A stretch of 64,000 bases of DNA from Sphingomonas sp. TREG-RG-20F-R18-01 (GTDB lineage: Bacteria > Pseudomonadota > Alphaproteobacteria > Sphingomonadales > Sphingomonadaceae). Shown here piece after piece: positions 57,870-64,000 of the stretch. The stretch is from assembly GCF_022662475.1 (NCBI RefSeq), contig NZ_JAKNQQ010000005.1, positions 186,001-250,000 on the forward strand, read 5' to 3'. The position numbers were made by a program, and so were the translations under genes. The notes under the pieces are model-generated. The model did not search any database. It was given only the letters and a program-made list of their open reading frames with translations, and was not told where the DNA came from. The stretch's first letter is position 1; each line of letters starts with the position of its first letter.

Positions 57870-59915
57870 GTGGACGGCCTTGCGACCTTGATCCTGTGGA
57901 GCCACGCGCTCGCCGCCCTGTTGTTCGCGGGCGTGGCCCTGTCGCAGTTGCGCGAGGGCGGGACCGGATTACCGCGACTGACGTTCATCCTCGCGCTGCT
58001 GCTGACCGCACTATGGGCGCTGGCGGTCGCGGGGATCGAGTCGACCGACGGCATTCCCCGCCTCGCCGAGTCGCTGCGAAACCTGGCGTGGCTCGGGTTC
58101 ATGTACGCGCTCGTCCGGCGCGATCCACGAACCCCGGAGCATCGCGCGGTAGCGATCATTTACGGCATCGTCGCGCTGGTCGTGCTGATCAACGCCGGAC
58201 TGGCGGTCGTATGGACGATGTCCGCCGCAGGTTTCGTGCCCGAGGTCGCGACCTTGCGACTGGCGCTGCGGATGATGGTCGCCATCAGCGCGCTCGTCCT
58301 GGTCCACCATCTGTATACCGCCGCCGCGCCCGCTGCGCGGGGGGGCATCCGGCTGGTCGTGATCGCCCTGCTCGCGATGTGGAGCGTCGACCTGCTGCTG
58401 TACCTCGTCGCTTATGCCAGCGGCACCTTCCCCCCCGTCATCGTGGCAGGGCGCGGGATCGTGATGGCGTTCGCGGCGCCGGCGCTGCTCATCGCGGTCC
58501 AGCGCAACGGCGACTGGACGTTGCACCTGTCGCGCACGATCGCCTGGCAGACGCTCTCCTTCGCCGCCACCTTGCTGTACGCCGCGGCGATGGTCGGCGC
58601 GACGAGCGTGATCGCCATGCTCAGCGGCGAAACCGCCCGCCTGTGGCAGACCGCGTTCGTGGTCGGATCAACCGCAACCGCCGTGGCCATCCTGTCCTCG
58701 CCCCGGGTTCGCGCCTGGACCAAGGTCAAGGTCGCCAAGCACCTTTTCCGCCATCGTTACGATTATCGAACCGAGTGGATCCGCTTTACCGACACGCTCG
58801 GCAAGCCCGACGATGCCGCGCCGCTCGATGCCCGGATCATCAAGGCCGTGGCGGACCTGACCGAATCGCCGGCCGGACTGCTGCTCGTGCCGGAGGCGAC
58901 GGGCCTCGGCGTGGGGCTGGGCTGGAACTGGGAAGCGCCAAGCGCCGTGGCGCCGGCCATACTGGCGCGGCATCTGACCGAGACCGCCCGGATCGTCGAA
59001 CTCGACCCGGTTCGTGCCGGAACCGCCGAGCCGGGTGAGGCCGCGACGATTCCCCCCTGGATGCTGGACGGCGACGGCTGGGTCATCGTTCCGCTTGCGC
59101 ATCTCGATCGGCTGCAGGGGGCGATCCTGCTCGCCCGTCCACCGATCGACCGTTCGCTCGACTGGGAGGATTTCGACCTTCTGCGCATCGCCGGGCGGCA
59201 CGTCGCGAGCTACCTCGCCGAAGCCCGCGCGCAGGAAGCGCTGGCCGAGGCGCAACGATTCGACGAGTTCAACCGGCGCTTCGCCTTCATCCTGCACGAC
59301 GTGAAGAACCTCGTCAGCCAGTTGACGCTGGTCGCGCGCAACGCAGAGCGTCATGCGGAAAATCCGGCGTTTCGCGTCGACATGGTCGCCACGCTCAAGG
59401 ACTCGGCCGGCCGCATGAACGACCTGCTCGCGCGCCTGTCGCAGCATCACCGCGCGCGCGCCGACGATCTTCGCCCGGTCGCCCTCGTCGAACTGCTCGA
59501 GCGCGTCGCCTACGCCAAGCGCACGCAGCACCCGATCGCCGTTTCGGGCGACCCGGCGCTTGCGGCGCAGGCCGATCCGGTTCGTCTGGAACAGCTGCTG
59601 GGGCACCTGGTGCAGAATGCGATCGAGGCGAGCACGGCGGCCGACCCGGTCGATCTGTCGCTCGAAACCGATGCCATGCACGTGACCATCGTCGTTGCGG
59701 ACCGCGGGTGCGGCATGACTCCGGGGTTCGTGCGCGACCAGCTGTTCAAGCCCTTTGCCTCGTCCAAGCCCGCCGGCTTCGGAATCGGCGCGTTCGAGGC
59801 GAAGCAACTCGCCGAAGCGATGGGGGGCCATGTGCTGGTCGACAGCCAGCCCGGTGCGGGAACGCGCTTCCGGGTCTGCCTGCCGCACGCGCAAATGCTG
59901 GTCGCCGCCGCATGA
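57870..59915 (+). CDS. prsK: XrtA/PEP-CTERM-system histidine kinase PrsK
   Basis: A 681-residue membrane kinase. The first ~270 residues contain 7-8 helices. A GAF-like sensor follows (~310-450). The phospho-acceptor block FAFILHDVKNLVSQLTLVAR contains the His, and the ATP-binding domain has HLVQNAIEAS (N box), VVADRGCGMTPGF and SKPAGFGIGAF. HDVKNL in place of HExxNP is typical of PrsK. The start is GTG at 57870. The stop overlaps prsR at ATGA, so the two are coupled. The kinase probably phosphorylates PrsR to control PEP-CTERM protein and polysaccharide genes. Confidence 0.93.
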   Translation: MDGLATLILWSHALAALLFAGVALSQLREGGTGLPRLTFILALLLTALWALAVAGIESTDGIPRLAESLRNLAWLGFMYALVRRDPRTPEHRAVAIIYGIVALVVLINAGLAVVWTMSAAGFVPEVATLRLALRMMVAISALVLVHHLYTAAAPAARGGIRLVVIALLAMWSVDLLLYLVAYASGTFPPVIVAGRGIVMAFAAPALLIAVQRNGDWTLHLSRTIAWQTLSFAATLLYAAAMVGATSVIAMLSGETARLWQTAFVVGSTATAVAILSSPRVRAWTKVKVAKHLFRHRYDYRTEWIRFTDTLGKPDDAAPLDARIIKAVADLTESPAGLLLVPEATGLGVGLGWNWEAPSAVAPAILARHLTETARIVELDPVRAGTAEPGEAATIPPWMLDGDGWVIVPLAHLDRLQGAILLARPPIDRSLDWEDFDLLRIAGRHVASYLAEARAQEALAEAQRFDEFNRRFAFILHDVKNLVSQLTLVARNAERHAENPAFRVDMVATLKDSAGRMNDLLARLSQHHRARADDLRPVALVELLERVAYAKRTQHPIAVSGDPALAAQADPVRLEQLLGHLVQNAIEASTAADPVDLSLETDAMHVTIVVADRGCGMTPGFVRDQLFKPFASSKPAGFGIGAFEAKQLAEAMGGHVLVDSQPGAGTRFRVCLPHAQMLVAAA

Positions 59916-61261
59916 TCGAGAAACCCAAACTGCTGATCGTCGAGGATGATCTCGGCCTGCAACGCCAGTTGCGTTGGGCGTATGAAGACTATCAGGTCAT
60001 TACCGCGGTGGACCGAATGACGGCGATCGACGCAGTTCGCGCCGAGGAACCGGCGGTCGTCACGCTCGATCTGGGCTTGCCGCCCGACGCCGACGGCACG
60101 CGGGAGGGTTTCGCCACCCTGGCGGAGATCCTGAAGCTCAAGCCCGACACCAAGGTGATCGTCGCCTCCGGCCACGGCGCGCATGCCAGCGCGTTGCAGG
60201 CGATCGCCGAGGGGGCGTGGGATTTCTATGCCAAGCCGATCGATATCGACGCGCTTGGCATGATCGTGGCGCGGGCCTTCCACGTCCATGCGCTGGAAGC
60301 GGAAAACCATCGCCTGTCGATCCGCACGGTTGGCGCCGGCCTGGGGGGCATCCTCACCGCCAGCCCGGAAATGCTCAAGGTGACGCGCACGATCGAGCGC
60401 GTCGCCACGGCCGATGTCTCGGTGATGTTGCTCGGTGCGAGCGGGACCGGCAAGGAACTGCTGGCGCGGGGGCTGCACGATACGAGCCACCGCCGCGATG
60501 GCGCATTCGTCGCGATCAATTGCGCGGCGATCCCGGACACCTTGCTGGAATCCGAACTGTTCGGGCACGAAAAGGGCGCATTCACCGGGGCGTTCAAGAC
60601 GACCGAAGGCAAGATCGAGCAGGCGGCCGGGGGCACGCTGTTCCTCGACGAGATCGGCGACGTCCCGCTGCCGCTGCAGGTCAAGCTGCTGCGCTTCCTC
60701 CAGGAACGGACGATCGAGCGGATCGGCGGGCGCAAGCCGATTACGGTCGACACGCGGATCGTCTGTGCGACGCATCAGGATGTCGATGCGATGGTCGCGG
60801 CGGGCGGATTCCGCGAGGATCTCTATTACCGGCTGGCCGAGATCGTCGTGCGCATCCCGTCGCTCGGCGAGCGCAGCGGCGACGCCGTGCTGCTCGCCCA
60901 GCATTTCCTGAAACGCTACGCCCGTACGATGGGCTCGGGCGTGACCGGGCTGGCGCCCGATGCGCGCGACGCGATCACCGCCTGGCGCTGGCCCGGCAAC
61001 GTCCGCGAACTCGAGAACCGCATGAAGCGCGCGGTGATCATGGCCGAGGGCAAGCTGGTGACGGCCGCCGATCTCGACCTGCCCGACGGTGTGCCCGAGC
61101 CTCCGCTGAACCTACGCGCCGTGCGGGAGACGGCGGACCGCACCGCGATCGGCCAGGCGCTGGCGCGCGCGGAGGGCAACATTTCCAATACGGCCAAGCT
61201 GCTCGGGGTCAGCCGCCCGACGCTGTACGATCTGCTCAAAAGCTACGATCTTCAGGGGTAG
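59912..61261 (+). CDS. prsR: PEP-CTERM-box response regulator PrsR
   Basis: A 449-residue sigma-54 activator. Receiver: D53 acceptor in VTLDLGLPPD, K108 in FYAKPID. AAA+: Walker A GASGTGKE (175-182), GAFTGA (222-227), Walker B FLDEIGD. Fis-type HTH at the end: NISNTAKLLGVSRPTLYDLL. It starts in the ATGA overlap with prsK. Family members activate sigma-54 promoters upstream of short PEP-CTERM proteins. The exosortase gene itself is not in this window. Confidence 0.95.
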   Translation: MIEKPKLLIVEDDLGLQRQLRWAYEDYQVITAVDRMTAIDAVRAEEPAVVTLDLGLPPDADGTREGFATLAEILKLKPDTKVIVASGHGAHASALQAIAEGAWDFYAKPIDIDALGMIVARAFHVHALEAENHRLSIRTVGAGLGGILTASPEMLKVTRTIERVATADVSVMLLGASGTGKELLARGLHDTSHRRDGAFVAINCAAIPDTLLESELFGHEKGAFTGAFKTTEGKIEQAAGGTLFLDEIGDVPLPLQVKLLRFLQERTIERIGGRKPITVDTRIVCATHQDVDAMVAAGGFREDLYYRLAEIVVRIPSLGERSGDAVLLAQHFLKRYARTMGSGVTGLAPDARDAITAWRWPGNVRELENRMKRAVIMAEGKLVTAADLDLPDGVPEPPLNLRAVRETADRTAIGQALARAEGNISNTAKLLGVSRPTLYDLLKSYDLQG

Positions 61262-61330
61262 GCGCCGTCGCTGGCCACGGCCGGTCGTCCAGGCTGGTGA
61301 GGCGGTGCGTCCGCGTGTAGCACCGTGGCG

Positions 61331-62146
61331 ATGACCGATGCGCTTGCCCGAATTGCCGCCGCGCTCGAGCGCCTGGCGCCGCCCGCCGCCGAATCCGCGG
61401 ATCCGCTGGCGCATCCGGCCTATGTCTGGCGCGGCGCGGTGCTCGAACCGGTCCGCGCGTTCCGCCCGCTGCCGCTCGATCGGCTGCACGGGATCGACGC
61501 CCAGAAGACTGCGTTGCTCGCGACCGTGCGCCATCTTGCGGATGGGGCGGCGGCGCATGACGTCTTGTTGTGGGGCGCGCGGGGATCGGGCAAGTCGGCG
61601 CTGGTCAAGAGCGTGATCGGCGCGGTTCAGGCCGACGGCGGCGCGCTCGCCCTAGTCGAGATCGTGACGCCGCAGCTCGATACGCTGCCCGCGCTGTTCC
61701 GGCTGATCGCGGACCTACCCCGCGCCTTCGTGCTGTTCCTCGACGATCTCGGGTTCGATGCCGCGGCGGACGGGCGCGCCTTGCGTTCGATGCTGGATGG
61801 CGGCGCGGAGGCGCGGCCCGCCAATGCGCGGTTGGTGGTGACGTCCAACCGCCGTCATCTGGTGCCACGCGAGATGATCGACCAGCCGACCGCGGTCAAT
61901 CCGCGCGATGCTGCGGACGACGGGCTCGCGCTGGCGGACCGGTTCGGGCTGAGCCTCGGGTTCCACGTGGTCGATCAGGACGGCTATCTGGCGATCGTGC
62001 GGGCTTATGCCGACGCGCACGCCCTGCCGTTCGATCCGGTCGACGCGGTCGGCTGGGCGACGCGGCGCGGGAGCCGTTCGGGGCGCGTCGCGTGGCATTA
62101 CGTCGTCGATCTCGCGGGGCGCGAGGGGCGGTCGCTGGAACCTTGA
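61331..62146 (+). CDS. DUF815-family ATP-binding protein
   Basis: A 271-residue P-loop protein. Walker A is in VLLWGARGSGKSALVKSVIG, Walker B in FVLFLDDLGFD, and the sensor region VVTSNRRHLVPREM is typical of DUF815 AAA+ proteins. LDRLHGIDAQKTALLATVRH before the P-loop is also conserved. ATG at 61331 was chosen; GTG at 61325 would add two residues. Cellular role unknown. The gene stands between prsR and a convergent ABC-F gene. Confidence 0.9.
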   Translation: MTDALARIAAALERLAPPAAESADPLAHPAYVWRGAVLEPVRAFRPLPLDRLHGIDAQKTALLATVRHLADGAAAHDVLLWGARGSGKSALVKSVIGAVQADGGALALVEIVTPQLDTLPALFRLIADLPRAFVLFLDDLGFDAAADGRALRSMLDGGAEARPANARLVVTSNRRHLVPREMIDQPTAVNPRDAADDGLALADRFGLSLGFHVVDQDGYLAIVRAYADAHALPFDPVDAVGWATRRGSRSGRVAWHYVVDLAGREGRSLEP

Positions 62147-62150
62147 TTTC

Positions 62151-62264
62151 GTCACCCCGGCGAAGGCCGGGGCCGTCTGGTTACCCGGGCGCGACGGGGT
62201 CACAGAATGCCGTATCGCCGGTTGTGCCCCCCAACATGGCGGCCCCGGCCTTCGCCGGGGTGAC
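62151..62264. repeat. REP-like doublet, family A variant
   Basis: Outer ends GTCACCCCGGCGAAGGCCGG and CCGGCCTTCGCCGGGGTGAC are exact inverted copies. The spacer of ~70 bp is unlike those of the other copies. It lies between the convergent DUF815 and ABC-F genes. Confidence 0.88.
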
Positions 62265-62272
62265 GCGAGTGC

Positions 62273-64000
62273 TTACCCCTGCCCTTCGACCATTTCCGCC
62301 AGTTCCAGCCAGCGCAGCTCGGCGGCGTCCTTGTCCGCCTGCGCCTGGCCGATCGCTTCCATCAGCTTCTCGAACCGGTCGGGATCGCGCGTGTAGAGTT
62401 CGGGGTCGGACAGCAATTCCTGGTCGCGCATGATCGCGGCTTCCAGAGTCTCGATCCGCTTGGGCAGGATCTCGTAATCGCGCTGATCCTTGTAGGTCAG
62501 CTTGACCTTGCCCGGGGCCGCCCCGCCCGCGACCGGCGCAGCGGAGGTCGCGTTCTTGGCGATCGAGCCGCGCTTGGTCGGCGCGGCGGCCTTGCGGCGA
62601 CGCTCCCAGTCCTCATAGCCGCCCGCCACGACATCGACCGTGCCTGACCCGTCGAGGCCCAAAGTGATCGTCACGGTGCGGTCCAGAAAGTCGCGATCGT
62701 GGCTTACAATGAGCACGGTGCCGTCATAGTCGCCGATCACGTCCTGGAGCAGGTCGAGCGTCTCCAGATCGAGATCGTTGGTCGGCTCGTCCAGGACTAA
62801 CAAGTTGGAAGGCTTGGCGAATTCCCGCGCGAGCAACAGCCGCGAGCGTTCCCCGCCCGACAGCGTGCCGATCTTCGCGTCGAGCACGCCGGGCTCGAAC
62901 AGGAATTCCTTGAGATAGCCGACGACATGCTTGCGGATGCCCTGCACCTCGATCCAGTCGCCGCCGTCCGCGAGCACGTCGCGGATCGTCTTGTCGGGCT
63001 CCATCTTGCTGCGCTGCTGGTCGATCACGATCCGTTCGATCGTCTTGGCGAAACGGATCTGGCCGGTGTCGGGCTCCAATTCGCCGGTCAGCAGCTTGAG
63101 CAGCGTCGACTTGCCCGCGCCGTTCGCGCCGACGATGCCGATCCGGTCCTTGCGCGTCACGCGCAGCGACAGGTCGCCGATGATCGTGCGGTCGCCGAAT
63201 GCCTTGGAGATGTGCTTGGCGTCGATCACCACCTTCGAGCGCGCGTCGTCGGTGCCGATCGTCAGATTGGCGGAGCCCTGCGGCCCGACCATCGACGCGC
63301 GTTCGGCGCGCATCTCGACCAGCTTGGTCAGGCGGCCCTGGTTGCGCTTGCGCCGCCCGGTGACGCCGCGCAGCAGCCAATGCTCCTCGAGCTTCAGCTT
63401 CGCGTCGAGCTTCTCGGCATTGCGTTGCTCGTCGGCATAGACCTGCTCGGTCCATGCATCGAACCCGCCGAAGCCGATCTCGGCACGGCGTAGGTTGCCG
63501 CGGTCCATCCACAAAGTCTGCTTGGTCAGCTTGGTGAGGAAGGTGCGGTCATGGCTGATCACGACGAACGCACCGCGGAACCGGCCGAGCCATTCCTCGA
63601 TCCACTCGATCGCGCCGATGTCGAGATGGTTGGTCGGCTCGTCGAGCAGCAACACGTCGGGGTTCTGCGCGAACGCACGGACGATCGCGGCGCGGCGACG
63701 CTCGCCACCCGAAGCCTTGGCGGCTTCGCGCGTCAGGTCGATCCCGAGCTGGTCGGCGATCGCCTCGGCTTCATATTGCAGCGGCGCATCGTCGCCGCCG
63801 AGGACGTAATCCGCGAGCGTATTGCACCCGATCATTGCGGGCTCCTGCTCGAGCAGGATCACGCGGGTACCGGGCACGATCGTGCGGCGGCCCTCGTCCG
63901 AATCGATCTTGTTGCCGAGCAGCTTCATCAGCGTCGTCTTGCCCGCGCCGTTGCGCCCGATCAGCGCGAGCCGGTCGCGCGGGCCGACATGGATGTCGAG
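62273..64000 (-). CDS. uup: ABC-F family ATPase (Uup type), 3' part
   Basis: Runs off the right edge; 575 codons are visible. Two ABC domains: Walker A GRNGAGKT with ALI before it and LMKLLGNK after, signature ASGGERRRAAIVRAFAQNPD, Walker B LLLDEPTNHLD; then a linker with GVTGRRKRNQGRLTKLVEMR, second Walker A GANGAGKSTLLKLLTGE, signature TLSGGERSRLLLAREFAKPS and LVLDEPTNDLD. The C-terminal ~80 residues are a coiled coil (YKDQRDYEILPKRIETLEAA) as in Uup. ABC-F proteins act on the ribosome or, for Uup, also in DNA stability. There are no membrane segments. Confidence 0.93.
   Translation of the reverse strand, partial: LDIHVGPRDRLALIGRNGAGKTTLMKLLGNKIDSDEGRRTIVPGTRVILLEQEPAMIGCNTLADYVLGGDDAPLQYEAEAIADQLGIDLTREAAKASGGERRRAAIVRAFAQNPDVLLLDEPTNHLDIGAIEWIEEWLGRFRGAFVVISHDRTFLTKLTKQTLWMDRGNLRRAEIGFGGFDAWTEQVYADEQRNAEKLDAKLKLEEHWLLRGVTGRRKRNQGRLTKLVEMRAERASMVGPQGSANLTIGTDDARSKVVIDAKHISKAFGDRTIIGDLSLRVTRKDRIGIVGANGAGKSTLLKLLTGELEPDTGQIRFAKTIERIVIDQQRSKMEPDKTIRDVLADGGDWIEVQGIRKHVVGYLKEFLFEPGVLDAKIGTLSGGERSRLLLAREFAKPSNLLVLDEPTNDLDLETLDLLQDVIGDYDGTVLIVSHDRDFLDRTVTITLGLDGSGTVDVVAGGYEDWERRRKAAAPTKRGSIAKNATSAAPVAGGAAPGKVKLTYKDQRDYEILPKRIETLEAAIMRDQELLSDPELYTRDPDRFEKLMEAIGQAQADKDAAELRWLELAEMVEGQG

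Overview
The window is chromosomal DNA from a GC-rich alphaproteobacterium, most likely a sphingomonad (Sphingomonas or a close relative). Supporting signs are the gene content (CcrM methyltransferase, split PntAA/PntAB/PntB transhydrogenase, TonB-dependent receptor, TorF-type porin, PEP-CTERM/XrtA regulators), the codon bias, and several families of short GC-rich palindromic (REP-like) elements. No phage, integron, CRISPR array or transposase was seen. The coding density is ordinary. The unusual content lies in the repeats and in what they do to genes.

Layout. 1-1160: 5' end of putA with its divergent Lrp-type regulator, and tRNA-Val. 1237-6870: a MarR-like winged-helix protein, a membrane protein, and a proton-translocating transhydrogenase operon containing two extra tiny membrane-protein genes. 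7046-11014: a sigma-54 response regulator, a bestrophin and an Orn/Lys/Arg-decarboxylase-fold enzyme. 11171-15367: folP, ccrM, rnhB and a thiD-VOC fusion, all on the minus strand. 15550-22673: DUF1272 protein, galE, msrA, tsaC, an acyl-CoA dehydrogenase coupled to an arylamine N-acetyltransferase, a YtrA-type GntR regulator and a nitroreductase. 22790-32026: transporters (POT, SDF, OPT), nnrU, glmM, a phosphoesterase and a lipid kinase. 32132-38797: GH130 plus GT4 glycan pair, queF, a bacterial (6-4)-type photolyase and sseA. 38693-39886: a 5 x 240 bp tandem array built from the sseA 3' end. 39948-49327: cystathionine beta-lyase family enzyme, TorF porin, ileS-lspA-lipoprotein operon, a DUF559 endonuclease gene, an acetyltransferase and sppA. 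49470-51668: groESL with a CIRCE operator. 51688-61261: a secreted protein, a TonB receptor, manC and the XrtA/PEP-CTERM set (sugar transferase, PrsK, PrsR). 61331-64000: a DUF815 ATPase and the 3' part of an ABC-F gene.

Most notable signal. Paired, inverted GC-rich palindromes (doublets) occur between genes, but also in frame inside three places of essential genes: once in tsaC and twice in ileS. The inserts preserve the frame and sit between recognisable domain blocks. A fourth relation is stranger: a DUF559 (Vsr-like nuclease fold) gene at 46340-46729 lies exactly between the two arms of one doublet, with its ribosome-binding site and its stop codon both supplied by the arms. This suggests, as inference, that the DUF559 cassette could be the autonomous form of the element and the short doublets its non-autonomous relatives, by analogy with RAYT transposases and REPs. 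The sseA-linked array shows that these palindromes also take part in local amplification.

Other points worth reading: seven GANTC sites packed into 147 bp upstream of ccrM, the ThiD-VOC fusion, and a GT4 protein with a long extra C-terminal domain next to a GH130 enzyme.
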